From contig JASJFT010000073.1 in assembly GCA_030770425.1 (NCBI GenBank), positions 1 to 64,000 of the forward strand: a stretch of 64,000 bases of DNA, written 5' to 3'. Source of the stretch: Darksidea phi (taxonomy: Eukaryota; Ascomycota; Dothideomycetes; Pleosporales; Lentitheciaceae). Numbering within the stretch: the stretch's first letter is position 1; each line of letters opens with the position of its first letter. A program made the position numbers and the translations under genes. The notes under the pieces are model-generated. The model was given only the letters and a program-made list of their open reading frames with translations, did not search any database and was not told where the DNA came from. This document shows, piece by piece, positions 22,048 through 34,137 of this stretch.

Positions 22048-24205
22048 TGTCTTTACACTCTGACCATCTGGTGCGTGCCGGCCGACGTTGCAGCACGACA
22101 GTTGCGCTCCTTCTTCCACTTTGCCATACGCCCGTTTCTTTTTGCTTTGCTATACCCTTTTCCTTGGGCGGACCGGAATGTAACCAAAAGCTTTCTCTCA
22201 GAATTTTCTCTTGGGCGTAGGGCTTGGATATTGTTCCTTTCCGCTCTCCGAAAAAGTATGGCAGGGCATCTACTTTCCCAGGCGTTGAACAGATTCCCCT
22301 TTCGCACTTCTTGTTTGCTTTTTGTGTGTCCCTTTTCGCGACAGTGCTGGTCACCATGTTGGTGTTGTTTGCTAGACAAGGACGCTCACGCAACGTGAAC
22401 GCCCTGGGGCTCACGATGGAACGAGATTGTACGATGGATTACGGCTGTCGCATTCCTGTTTCGTTGGCGATCTACTCTTGTCGGGTTTTTTTTTCATCTT
22501 CTGCTTTTGAGTGAGCGACCGAGCAATGTTCTTGTTGCCTCTTGATTCAGTCCTCATTAGCGTTACCTTTCTCCTTCCCCCAACATTTTTATGAATTCAT
22601 TCGTAGTATACCTGCTCCTGCGGGAGGCATTTTTGCTTTGGTGGATTTTAATACCCCTTTTCTCCTTTTTATTTCCCCCCCGTTGGAGGAGAGATTAGGC
22701 ATGAGAGTCATGTTGACGAGCTGCGTGACAAGCAGCTACGATGTTACGATGGAGCACGATGATGTTTACGCAGCGATGTTGTTTGCTGGAAAAGTTGAGA
22801 TGAGCACACATCTAAAAGGCAAAATTGCTGTACATAGGAAATGGGAGGATGGAATCCGATCTTTGGTAGTTACCGATACCTAGGAGAAACTATACTACGA
22901 TTCCTTGCTCAAGTTTGCTTCGCTACATTGGCGTGTGCTTGGTGTTTGTTTCGCGATTTCTTCCTCCCTAGCCCATATTCGACACGCTCACGCTTCTACT
23001 CCCCATCGTCCTTGTTTCACCTCGTAAGAGGGCACCCCACACGACCTAGAAGCCGACGTCTCACCGTCGTATCGCATCAATCAGCAGAACGAACAGCCAC
23101 GAAACACCTGCCGAACACTCGCGAACATTCGAGACACCCACTCGAATCAAACGCCAACCCAAAACATCCCCCCACCCCCCCATCATCCACCTTGGCTCAG
23201 TCCACGCCCTTCACGTGCTACACCACTCTCATCGATCGTTCGATGTCCCCTGCAAACAGACGCGTAACACCGCAGGCCCGTCAATATCGACATGTGGAGC
23301 TAACACCAACCTACCCACCCACCCACCCACCCACCCACGGCATCACAGCATACCCTCCCCGCACGACAGGCACCTGACGGACAATTTCGCACTCGCACAA
23401 CCTGCACCACCGCCCCCGCATCATCTACCGTTCCGCGACGGTTGCCTTGTGCCATGCCATCCCAACCTATCCCGTCCCATCTCACCGCCCATCACCCCAT
23501 ATCTGGGTAAGCGAGCGACCTTCAACTTACTAGAATAGCTAGGTGGCGAGAAGAGTTGCATTGGCATGTGCCAAGTCAGATGTACGTTTCATGCCGTGCA
23601 ATGTTGACTTGCAGCCAGAGCGGTAAACGGGTTGTATGTCATCGGTAAGCCGGTCGGCGGGGCGTTAACGCTCATTGAGCATGAGCGGATTTGTTGGGGG
23701 GGAAGGGGAGGTCACGTTTGTTGACCGGTTTTTTGTGCTATTTAGGTGAAGAGGAGAAGAGGGGGTATTGTATGGTAAACTATGTGCGTGTAAGCATGCA
23801 GGATGATAATACGGTAGAAGTAGTGGATTTTGGCATGTGGTGGTGGTGGCGAGCCGTCCTTCAGATGCAAGGCCATCAAACTAGCTTAGGCTACCATATG
23901 CACGGTATACACCACGTGAACGCTGAGGTCTTACATACCCGAACGGATTGAACGTTCGATTGGTAATCTGGTCGTTATTATGAGATGCATTTGAGTCCGC
24001 TATGCAAGTGCTCCAAACCAGGCGTAAGCAATCGTTGAAAAAGACCACATTTCGAACCGTTGAGAATGCTGTCGCCCAAATTAGCCATGCATTGGCTTCT
24101 CAATCTTTTCCGTGGCCATCGTGACACTCCGTTAATCGTATCACCCCTCCGTCGTAGACGCGCCTTACCCCGCTTTGAGTCTTGATTGATAAGGCGTAGA
24201 AGCAT
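22048..24205. other. Intergenic region with an ACCC repeat
   Basis: The 2.2 kb between two convergent genes contain no convincing gene. 22.05-22.8 kb is T-rich and probably includes the 3' untranslated region of the disordered-protein gene. A frame at 22841-23377 codes for a His/Pro/Thr-rich low-complexity peptide driven by an ACCC tandem repeat at 23313-23338 and is probably chance. Confidence 0.5.
23313..23338. repeat. ACCC tetranucleotide microsatellite
   Basis: About six tandem copies of a 4-base ACCC unit in intergenic DNA. Confidence 0.85.
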
Positions 24206-26910
24206 CTAGTCCTCGGTCAAGTCACCATACTCCCACTGACCCCTCCTCTCCTCCTTGGCGGTTACCTGCCTCTTGTTCAAGGCAGCGAGAACGTCGCTCG
24301 CGCTACGCTCCCATGCCCTCAATTTCTTCGGTACCATAGCGAGACCCTCGCTAATGACTTCAGCATTCACGCTGTCCTCGCCCGTCTTGCTGTCCTTGGG
24401 GTCGAAGAGCGTCACCCAGAGAGTTCCGTCCTTGTCCGCCTGGTCGACGTTGGCGACGAGTTGGCGATCGGCCGTCTCCTGCGCGATAAAGTTCACAGCG
24501 TCGGCAAGGTACTCAGGGTTGCCGGGAAGCTGGATGAACGAGAGCTGTGCGTCAAGCGCCTGAGGCTTCAACTTTGTGTGAGAGAATTGAGCTTGGGAAA
24601 GAGGACGAAGACGAGACCAAGGCACAACTTCAGAGTTGCCGTAATCAATGTAGACGACCTCGGCTTCTTTCGCCTCGCGGTTGTTGCGTCGAATCCGTGC
24701 TCGGTACCATTCGTTGTCGGCGGTGAATTTTGCAGCGACAAAATCGCCTGCTTTGGGGGGATTAGGCAGACCTTGGCTGTTAGAGGGGTTGAGGTGGAAA
24801 CTGCGGAAAGCATTCATGAGCTCTGTCAAAGCAGCTGTGCCCGTTCCGACTTGTTGCAATTTGAGCCTGCCGGTGTCATCTACGTGAGTGACAACAACAT
24901 CACGGTAGTCCTTGCGCCGCGCTGCCGCTGCTTCGCCGTTCTGACCATTAGTGTCCGCAGCCTCAGTGGATTCTTCTGCGCCCTCCTCTTGTGAGGGGTC
25001 ATAATCATGCCATAGGCCTTTCCGTGCATCTTTAGCCTTCTGCTCAGCCGCAAACAGCTCGTTCGCGTTGCCTGCCTTTTCGGCTGAGTAGGCGTGTACG
25101 GAGGCCAGGCCTTCTTCCAACAGAGCCTTTGCGAAATTCTCGCGGTTGATGTAGAGGGAGCCAATGAAGCCACCCACCTTATCACAGTCTTCGACATCTA
25201 TTTCAACGTCTCGCTGCAGACAGCGCTTATTTGCAAAGTCATGCGCTTCTTGACCAAAGGGCTCGCCCTTGTCGGTAGGATTTCTAGCGGATCGCGGTGC
25301 ACGGATGCCAGAGAGGACGAATGTTAATTTTGCGTTCTCTCGAGGCACCAAGACAGTGAAGCGCGAGCCGGACTTGACGAAATCTACAATAGCCGGAACT
25401 TTGCGCTGACGTGATAGCAAGGTGAGTTGACGCTTCGCCTTCTCCAGCGACTCGGAGTAATCCACATATTGTTTCGCCGCGGGAGCTTTAGGTGACCATA
25501 TACCCTTCTGAGCTTCCTGCGCAGCCTGCTCAGCGAGCAGCAAGTCATCGTAGATAGGGCTGCGATCCGTGTCGTCCTGGCGATGCCGAATGACGGATGC
25601 CATGCCGTTCTCTACGAGGAGGAGGCCAATATTCTTGCCCTGGAATGTAATAGTGGCCATTTCGCGCTCGTCGTATCCTTCAGTAGCAGCACGCTTCCCA
25701 TCAATGTGGAACTTGACGTGCTTGCCGATCAGTTTTTTGCGTAGAAACTCCTTGGCTTCCGGTCCCCATGGCGATTGCTTGGGGTCGGTCGGCTTGGGTT
25801 GGCGGACACTGCTGAGATTGATGCGCTTGTCGACACCCGCCTTGTTCCGCAGAAATAGGGTATCGGCACTCTGAACCCTGCTGACAATGGCTTCGAGTTC
25901 ACCGGCGGCAGATGTCTTCTGCGCGACATGGCCTTGAAAAACACCTTGACGGCTATCCTTTGCAGCTTTCTCCGCCTGTCTGTAGGAGCCCATCTCTTGC
26001 CCTAGCAGAGTTGTGTGGTGGTCGGTGCATCTTGCCAGGCCAGCTTTGAGCAGGTGAGGCGCGATGCTGCCGTTGACAGGATGCTTGATAGTCGCCACGA
26101 GTTGTCCGTTCGGGCTGACTCCGAGCACGTTTGCGACGACGTTACGCTGCAGCATTCGTGTTTCCACGAATTGATGCGATTCGTCACCAAAAGGCTCCGC
26201 TGGCTGTTCCTTGCCGTCTGACGGATTCGTTCGCTTTGTGGCCGGTGCTCGTATGCCTGCGAGCAGGACCATGGTCTGCACATGTTCAGTCGGCGATAGT
26301 AGGAGTCGGACGATGAGGCGGTCGCCAGCGAGGACCTTCTCGACGATTGCTGTGCCCAATTAGCTACATGATCCTTTGTACGTGATAATTACAAGCTCCT
26401 ACCGCTGATGTCCTTGCCCTTGTGCTCCTCAACAAATGCCTTGGGGTCACTGAGTTCAGAGCTCGAGCTGATCCTGCCGCCCGACTCTTGCCATAGCCCC
26501 TTCGACTCCGCCTTGGCGCGAGCTTCGAGCGCTTGTAGCTTCTCCAGTAACGCAGTGGCTTCTTCCGAGTCGTCTTTGCGGCCTGCATCGTCCCGTAGTT
26601 TCAGCCAACCCTCGGCAACGGCTTGCTCGGGCAGTTGTGTCCGGTTCGGCAGTGAGATGAGACCATATTCGCGGTTGGTGCCCGTGGGGATCTTGTAGAG
26701 CACGCGGAACTGCACCACCTTACCCACGAGCAGGCGGCGGAGGAAGTCGCGGGATTCAAAGGCGAATGGTTCATCTCCCTCGCGCCTCAGTCTCGGCGCG
26801 GTAACAAAGGCCAAGCTCAGTGTGCGCTCCTGCTTCGGATTGTTGATGTTGTGGAGGATGACCGTGTCGCCGGAGAGTACGCTCTTGACTTTCGCTTCGA
26901 GGAGGGACAT
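24206..26910 (-). CDS. SND1: Tudor-SN (SND1/p100-like) nuclease-domain protein
   Basis: Two exons on the minus strand, 26910-26403 and 26349-24206, with a 53-nt intron (GTAGGA..CACAG) joined as S-A-IVEKVLAG, giving 883 residues. The protein consists of repeated staphylococcal-nuclease-like domains beginning VKSVLSGDTVIL (residue about 8), VEKVLAGDRLIVRLL (about 171), IVSRVQSADTLFL (about 330) and IVDFVKSGSRFTVLV (about 500). A Tudor domain follows with AKFTADNEWYRARI and VVYIDYGNSE (about 735-775), embedded in a fifth, split SN domain. This is the canonical Tudor-SN architecture and length. In other eukaryotes the protein acts in RNA processing, RNA decay and stress granules. The gene is convergent with the disordered-protein gene. 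Confidence 0.95.
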
Positions 26911-27874
26911 GATTCGGCGTCGTCGGGGTTGAGCTGCGGAGAGGAAGCTGTGAGCTACCGTGTTCTCAAAAGCTCAACACTCTATGGTGGGGCAGAGGGG
27001 GCCACAAACCTAAATCGAATACGTGTAAGCGACTTTTGGAGAAGGAGAAAATATGCAATTGGTGTCGGATCTGAACAGAGCAGAGCGATCCGAGAAAGGG
27101 AGTGCGGGCACAATGGTGGTTGCTTGTGTCGTGTGTAACCGTGTCAAATGCAGCCGCCCGACGACCGACTCGTTTGTGGGGTTTCTGTAACCCTAGGCGA
27201 AGCTCAGACCACACTCCGCGCACATCAATACCAGCCTAGATGATCTCACCAATATTCTGCAGAACCACACGGCCATAGGTAAGAGAAGAAAGATTGATTC
27301 TTAGAAATACACAATTTAGAAGCATGCATAATATGATATGAGACCAGCCTGCAACTGGGAGCCTTTTACCGGGTTTGCACTAAAACTGTTCTAGCCTTTC
27401 CAAACCTCTTCAAGGAAATCCTATTGAACGATAAAAGCAGATGCTGGTATAGTACGTTGATGTAAGTCTGAATGCATAGTACGGAGTACGATTAGCATAA
27501 GCATGCATAGAATTCTGTCCTAGCATAGTATGCCTGGACGACACATTCTCCCCTTAGACATCATTTTTCTCTAAGTAGCATAGTCATTCACTTGACTGTC
27601 TATCGTTCTCTCATACACCTATTACCTTGCCTACTTCCATTCTGTTCGCTGCTACTGGATCCCTATTGTTATATCCTAATCCGCTGCTATCACACGCCGG
27701 GTTAGTTTTTAACTCCCCAACTTTACCTTGAGCTTCACCGCAAGCCGCACGGACCCGAACACCAGCAATATAAATTCCGTAGGCTCGTGCTAGATATTAT
27801 TCTCATTACCTTTGCAAACACCACACAAGCTTCAACTAAAGTTTCATTTGACACCTCAATCCGCACTATCCAAG
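26911..27874. other. Intergenic region between divergent genes
   Basis: Holds the Tudor-SN promoter and the leader of the small gene at 27875. The segment 27280-27560 is AT-rich with no coding signal. A TATA-like element (CAATATAAATTCC) lies at about 27765-27777, roughly 100 bases before the start codon of the small gene. Confidence 0.45.
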
Positions 27875-28283
27875 ATGGGCATCAGGTGGAGCAAACACAA
27901 AGCCATCGACTCTGAGACTGGCCCGGTCGACCTCAGGTGCGTTATGAGTTAAGCCTAGCCACCACTACTACACCCCAATATCTCGGGGTTGGTAGAATTC
28001 GTGATGGTTAGCTGACTTGAATTGACATGTGAATAGCTCCGGCCAGCACGCACTCCCCGTCAACTTCGAATACGAGGGCCAAATCTATCACGTCATTCGT
28101 GAGGCCTGTACTACCATCGACGCCACCTGGTCCGACGACAACGGCGGCGAGTGCATCATCAATGTCACTCCGCAGCTCTGCCAGGATTATGGTGGTGCAT
28201 GGTTCGACCAGAACGGCGGCGGATGTTCGGTCGATATCCGCCTTATTCAAAGCAGTCTCGCGATCTTAGGAGGAATTCCTTGA
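27875..28283 (+). CDS. Small protein with duplicated Cys/Trp motif and myristoylation-type N-terminus
   Basis: Exons 27875-27936 and 28037-28283 (intron GTGCGT..AATAG) encode 102 residues. The N-terminus MGIRWSKH fits the MGxxxSK consensus for N-myristoylation; no signal peptide is present. The C-terminal half has two copies of C-x6-W-x-D-x-N-G-G-x-C exactly 24 residues apart (Cys45-Trp52-Cys60 and Cys69-Trp76-Cys84), which suggests an internal duplication and perhaps two disulfides or a small metal or ligand site. I recognise no family. It lies alone between longer gene-free stretches. Single-intron small proteins of this kind are often lineage-specific. Membrane attachment is inference from the N-terminal consensus. 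Confidence 0.65.
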
Positions 28284-31200
28284 GGATAAGGTCGTTGGTT
28301 TGAATGGACTGTGGGTCCAAAGCGGCGAATACTAGGGGGAGGGGTTTGGGTTGAACGTACTGTGCTTTGGGGCATCGGGACGCGACATGGAAATGCAACA
28401 CGGATCTATGAATGAACAGCTGGAGACGGACTTTCGCCGGCGCACGAAATAACCGACCAGTTTGAATTGAGGCGATCCTGAGGCTAGGATTCGACCTTAA
28501 CATCATTTACTCTCTACCCAACTCCAATAAAGAGTACAACATTGAAACCTCCATACGTCTTACGCTTCTCTGTTGCGTGCCTTGCTTGATCAGTTTCACC
28601 ACCGCTTTCATTACTGACAATGTCTCGACAGCGAGTGCACTCTGAGCGTTTAGTGACACATATTTGATGCTGTAGTGGTCGTAAGTTACAAGTAGAGTCT
28701 CATCTGATTATCGTAGTTGGTACGTCCCTAATGCGGCAAGAAAGCCAAATGTACATCGCATGAGTAGAAGTCTAGGGGAATCTGTAACTGTGCAAGACAT
28801 GCGTGAACGGCATTACATGGTGCCCAATGGATCACGCCTCAAATGGCCCTTCGAGTACTTTAAAAAACTTCTTTCGTATTCCGAATACGCACCAGGATCT
28901 TCCCATTGGGAACTCGACGTCTACTGGCGCACTCGGAAAAGTACATTTGCTCAAGATTGAAGGACCGTGTCCCTTAAACTTAGTTCGTCTACACAATTCT
29001 ATGATAGTGACTCGTCTCAATCTATGTTTGACCGGGAACTATCATCCATAAGCCTGGTTTCGTAGTTTAAACCCCGATACGTTCCGCAACATTACCCACC
29101 TTCGTCTCAATTGCACAACAATCTTCCATAATAAGGGATACCTTCGTCTCCTGTTCCTTTTGCTGGATTCATTTAACATCATTACCCATCGCGAACTAGT
29201 AGAGGGCTTAAACGGGTGCATTTCTTGCGGCTTGCTTCGAACCGCGGTGCACCTCTGCAAGTAATTTGAGAGTTTGCAACTTCCTCGAACCCGAGCCGCC
29301 ACTAATTTTGTGACTATACTCGAGAAGTATGAATGCCCTCGGAAAGCTGCGTTGCCGTATGGCGCCGTCGTCCTAGGCTCCATACATCATTCTCGTCGGG
29401 CGTCTCATTATCAAAAACGAACAAACTGGGGTTGTTAACTGGTAGATAAACTTGTTAATGAAAAGTTCAGCTCTAGTCGAGGGGACAAGCTACAGAAGAT
29501 TGAGATCTTCTTCGGACCAGGGTACGGAAACCGGATCTCAAATTGCTGCGGGAAAAAGACTTGTACGAGCTTGTGGGCGATGGTGGATAAAGCCGGTGTC
29601 GAGCTTAATGTCGATCGCCATGATGAAGGCTGGTGACGGTCTAACGAATTCTGGATAACCTCAGAGGGCGTAAGGCAGTAGTACTGAGCCTGAATGGGTA
29701 ATGACTTAGGAGTGTATGAACACTTCAACACAAAATGGATACTGTATCTCTTACACATCAAGTCTAATGGATGGATGTTGAAGAAAAATGAGTGCATCTT
29801 ATCCGTTATACGTAATTAGTTTCGATCATTTCACAGCATCAGTTAGCATAACGAAGACTAACAATTGTAAAAATGATTATGGATCGTGCCAAAACTTTTT
29901 TAGGGTAGTAACCAACCCAGTAAGCAATTCCAATGTTAAGAAACAACATTAGCTTCAATATTAAATATAAGCGGCCCAACAACTCTTTGCCGACTACTGA
30001 AATAAATCAATTACATTAATGCGTAGTATGCATAACAGCTGCGGTTTGCGCGGTTTTCCTTCTCGTCCGCACATGCATGGATGTCGAAAGTATACTCCAA
30101 AATCAACCGACAGGCTCGAGAGCACATAGGGGAGAGGATCTGGCTGAAAGCGCTCACAACGCACTGTCCTCATTCGCTGGTTGGCGTTATCCTTGTGCTT
30201 ACATCTCTCCTTGAGCACCTTACCGTTATCCCAGATTGCGGTGACCAGGATGAAGGCCAGCCAGATGAATTGCCTTCTGAATCTTTACGGGACATCTAGC
30301 GCAGACGAATTCAGGCAGCTTGCTAGGAACCTCTCCGGAATCCCAGCATTGCAGCAACTCAAATTCCCCCAAGCCATCGGCAAGCCTTCAACACAACCAG
30401 AAGGCCTACAATCCCTGCCCCAGAACTCAACATTGGACATAAAGCTCTACTGCAAAGGATGCTTCTACATCCTAAGGCCAGAAGACTGGCTCGCAATGAA
30501 GCAAAATTGTTCTCTTTAGCACATGACCCATCTCCGCACCCATTACACGATTGAGCCGTTATAGCTATGAACTCTCTACTAGCTCTAGTTCAGTCAGGCT
30601 CCGCTATTACCAATCTCGAACTAGTCTGGAAATCACAATATGAGCCCGAGGGCTGGGAAGGCCCGGGAATCTTCGACATACTTATGTGCATAGTGTCTAT
30701 ATGATCGCCTAGAAACGTTGTCGCTCGGAGGTATGGTGTTCCTACCTGAGCCTGAGAACCTCGCTTTGTTCAGCTGTCTCCGAAACCTCACTGTGCGACA
30801 GGACACCGTTTTGCTTCATGTGCAGGGTGACGAAAAAAATACCGGAGTCCTTGGCGATGCTTTGACTGAGAAAAGGGCCGGAAGCGCTATCGGGCTGTGT
30901 TATATCTGCGCCTTGCCTCCAGACCTGGAGATGGTCACGGTGAGAGTGCTCTCGCGCACCTAGCTGCGAAGAAGACTAACGAATCGACTTTCTTACCTAA
31001 TTTGAGATAGTTGGAAATCCATCATAGGAGAGACAGTTTGGACCAAGACCTTGTGGCGTGGAAGAACGGAATGGTCCAGCGTAGCGTTTTCCATTTCTAC
31101 GATAACACTTTCAACGATAGAAATAACTAGAAGTTGTGCCTAGTCCTAGCAATGTTGTATCGTTGCTAATCCTGGGAAGATACTGAACGCTTCATCTGTC

Positions 31201-31443
31201 CAGAATTCAAAGAAAATAGAATGGGAGAGTTGACATCGACTATTTTTGATAAATCCAACCATAGGCTTTTGACATTTCCTTTCGGACTTAAACTCCATAT
31301 TTTACATAGCACATATCGTTCTACTGCTTGGGAATCCCTTCTTCCACCGTTGTGAACCTCTTAGTAAAGCCACCGTAAGCGATGCTAACTGAACATGCGC
31401 ACTGATGCGCGTGTGCTCCAAATCTCCCGCTTCTAGATTTTAT
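28284..31443. other. Gene-poor 3.2-kb stretch
   Basis: No gene recognised. Short frames up to 120 codons occur on both strands (for example 30181-30519 on +, ending YILRPEDWLAMKQ, and 29435-29797 on -). None matches a known family, and no plausible multi-exon model could be built. 29.8-30.0 kb and 31.1-31.4 kb are AT-rich. Confidence 0.45.
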
Positions 31444-33109
31444 CTACTGCGTCTTCTTCACACTTCGCTCTGTGGGTGCACTATACAACCATACCGCCAC
31501 AAAAGCTACCCAACCCACAATAGTAACCCAGATACCACCGATCCAGACCCAAGCGCCGCTAATCTGCCAACTCCTTGGCCACTCATTGTGTGCAAAGTGG
31601 CGTACAGTAACCTGTCTCTTTTCATCAATGTTGGTGAGGAAGGGGCGGCGATAGTTGATGCGGAAATTGAAGATGCCGTGTTGGTCGGGGGTCTTGAAGG
31701 AGACGCCGAAGATTGTAGAGTTTGCGGTTTTCGAAATGGGGGAGAGGTTGAGGCGGTGGAAGGGTGAGAGCATGCTGAATTCGAGTTGGACAGAGTCTCC
31801 GGAAGCGGGGAAGAAAGGCGCGAGGTGGTCGCCTTCATATTCGGAGATTTCGACTTGGAAAGCCTAATACTGTCAGGAGTAGTATTATGAAGTGGATGTG
31901 GGTTTCACTTACAACATCCTGCTTAATGCGGTAGATGGTTGGGTTGTTCTCCGGAACAGCGAGGCTAGTGTTGAGCTTCTTGCTCGCACCTTCATTCAAG
32001 TAGTGAAGCAGCTTGCCAACCTTCAAGACACCCGTCTCCTTGAACGTCCAAGCGGACACTTTTTGGGCAAAGTCGCGATTCGCCGTCTTCACAGCCTTGC
32101 CGTTGAGCGTTGCTTTCTCAGCGAACCAGCCATTCTGCAACATCTCAGCGGCACCCACAACCGTCAAGCGAGCTGAATTATGGGCCTGCGCCGCGGAGAC
32201 GATGTTCAGTTGCTCGCCGGTCGCGAAAGGGTCTTCGACAATATCCGCCTCATCCTTCGGGTTATAGCTGTATGCGGTGCTCGGAGCACGAAGGATGGGC
32301 TCGATGAGCGGTGACTCGTTCCCGAGCGTCTGGCCAACAGCGCGGGGGACCGCAATGATGCCATTGCCAGCGAAATAGTTCTTCACATCGGGCCTCAGCG
32401 CTTTCGGGAACGGAAGTAGCAGGACGTCATGCTTCTCCGCCGCAGATGTCGAATCGTAGTTGAAGTGATCTACCACCAATGCGCCCTTGTCTGACGGGAT
32501 ACTGATATCGAGCTCGAGGAGTACGGACTGAACGGCAGTGGGCGTGGCGTGTTCGCTAGATAGTGTGACGAGGACGTTGCCTTCTTTCTTCATAAAATCG
32601 AGGATTTGGTTCGCAGTAAGAGCCGGGCCGAGGCCTTTGGACTTTCCGGGGAGGAGGATAACGTGGTCGTAGGCTCGTTCGCCATGCTTGAAGAGGGAGA
32701 GCTTGTCTGACTTGGGCGACTCGACAGTTGTATGGAAGCCGCGAGCTGTGATTTGTTCGTCAGTTTTCATTACAGATCCATTGGAAGCCTGGTGATTCTC
32801 TGCACTTGACAAGCCCTTTCGGAAGTTTCGTAGTGCCGGATGATTGCTTCAAAGTCCGAAGTATAGGAACCCGACGTAAACACTACTGCAAAGCTCCCTC
32901 CCTCTTCATATGTGCATCTACAACATCTCACACGCTAGTTCATCCCCAAAGAAAGTTAAGCACTCACCAGTCAAGTCCTCCAAGAAAACGCTATACTTCT
33001 CTTTCTCAGTCGCATCTTCCAATACCACTAGTAGCCTCGATCCCGCCGAACTCAGCGCCCTTACCGCGCCCAGGATCCCAAACAAAAGAAGCGAAAATAA
33101 CCACCGCAT
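31444..33109 (-). CDS. WBP1: Oligosaccharyltransferase 48-kDa subunit (Wbp1/OST48/DDOST)
   Basis: Exons on the minus strand are 33109-32968, 32745-31913 and 31863-31444, giving 464 residues. The 222-nt first intron (GTGAGTGC..CACAG) is long for this window; the second is 49 nt. The protein begins with a signal peptide (MRWLFSLLLFGILGAVRA). The lumenal part has RLLVVLEDATEKEKYSVFLEDL and DHVILLPGKSKGLGPALTA, as in OST48. One C-terminal membrane segment follows (GAWVWIGGIWVTIVGWVAF). The protein ends KKTQ, a KKxx ER-retrieval signal. It is an essential non-catalytic subunit of the ER complex that transfers the lipid-linked glycan to Asn of nascent proteins. It is divergent from NUO-9.5 with about 280 bp between the start codons. 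Confidence 0.95.
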
Positions 33110-33391
33110 TGTCGTGGTAATATGTGAAGTTGAAGCTTGAAAAGGCGTTGCACAGGTGGAGCTCAATTGGAGACGTATGCAACGCCAAGCCCACCCCCAG
33201 CTATCCGGCGCCGGAATAATTGCTTGACCGATAGAGCTAAGCTTCCAGTCGACCAACGTCGTCTGCCACATCAGTCACGACGACGAGCCATTGAGAACGC
33301 GCACACCCCCTGAACACTGCGAGACACACACCGTACGTCTTTCCACTTTCACTACCCTCGGATCGTATGCTAATAGCAGGATTAAGCCACC
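33110..33391. promoter_or_regulatory. Shared promoter region of WBP1 and NUO-9.5
   Basis: The 282 bases between divergent start codons must serve both genes. No TATA box is evident. The assignment rests on arrangement only. Confidence 0.45.
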
Positions 33392-33703
33392 ATGTCCGCG
33401 CCTTCCCCCCTCTTCTTCAAGCATCCCCTCCGCTACCTCAAATGGGCATCCATCAACAAACCTGCATACTTCTACTCAATCATTGTTGGATGCGCGGGGC
33501 CGGCTGTGGTATTTATCGTGCCGCCGATCCGGAGATACATGGGCGAAGAGAAAAGGAGTAAGATTCCGCAGACATATCCGAGTACGTATAATCCTACAGG
33601 GCGAGAAAAGAATAATGCTTTCGGAACGAGGGGATATAGAGCTAATGCGTGTGCAGTACCGAGAGGACCACGGCCGAGACCAACTGGATTTGAGGATGAA
33701 TAG
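33392..33703 (+). CDS. nuo9.5: NADH:ubiquinone oxidoreductase 9.5-kDa subunit
   Basis: Exons 33392-33581 and 33657-33703 (intron GTACGT..TGCAG) encode 78 residues. The sequence reads SPLFFKHPLRYLKWASINKP, a hydrophobic helix YFYSIIVGCAGPAVVFIVPP, IRRYMGEE, and after the splice TYPIPRGPRPRPTGFEDE. This is the pattern of the fungal complex I 9.5-kDa accessory subunit: one membrane helix, and a C-terminal IPRGPR..P.G(F/Y)-acidic tail that forms only when the intron is removed. The protein resides in the mitochondrial inner membrane. The start is the first ATG of the frame. Confidence 0.9.
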   Translation: MSAPSPLFFKHPLRYLKWASINKPAYFYSIIVGCAGPAVVFIVPPIRRYMGEEKRSKIPQTYPSTYNPTGREKNNAFGTRGYRANACAVPRGPRPRPTGFEDE

Positions 33704-34137
33704 GAGGGCATATGTGGATGAAGGAGGATCTCCGTGTAGGGACAAGAGCGACTGATATTAGAGGGCCGACAAAACGGTAGGAGGCGGAATGATATGAGAG
33801 TGAGCGGAGAACCTCCATTCTGGTCCTAAGGACCTAGGTACTCATACTGTACAAAGATATTTACTTCATCGTCAGTGTTTGATGCATTGCAAATCAACCC
33901 GCTTTTCCCATGCCACACTGATCAGCTAGAACACTGCCAACGCCCGATGCAAGACGTTCGCATTACCCAGCCAGAAACCCCTCGACTCGCAATCAATACA
34001 CAAATGGCTCCAAAGGTGTTCCAATCCAACGCCGACAAGGCCTAATGATACACCCGGATGTTGCCCAATCAGAGTGCCTTCAGTATCCAATGAAATGGCC
34101 AGACCGACCACCTCCATCTCCATTAAAAGGTCTTCGC
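33704..34137. other. Short intergenic region between convergent genes
   Basis: About 430 bases between the stop codons of NUO-9.5 and the BTB gene. I see no gene. Confidence 0.6.

Noticed and set aside
22841..23377. 178-codon frame with PTHP repeats
   Set aside because: Length is due to the ACCC microsatellite and Pro/Thr-rich low complexity; no family match and no supporting splice or start context.
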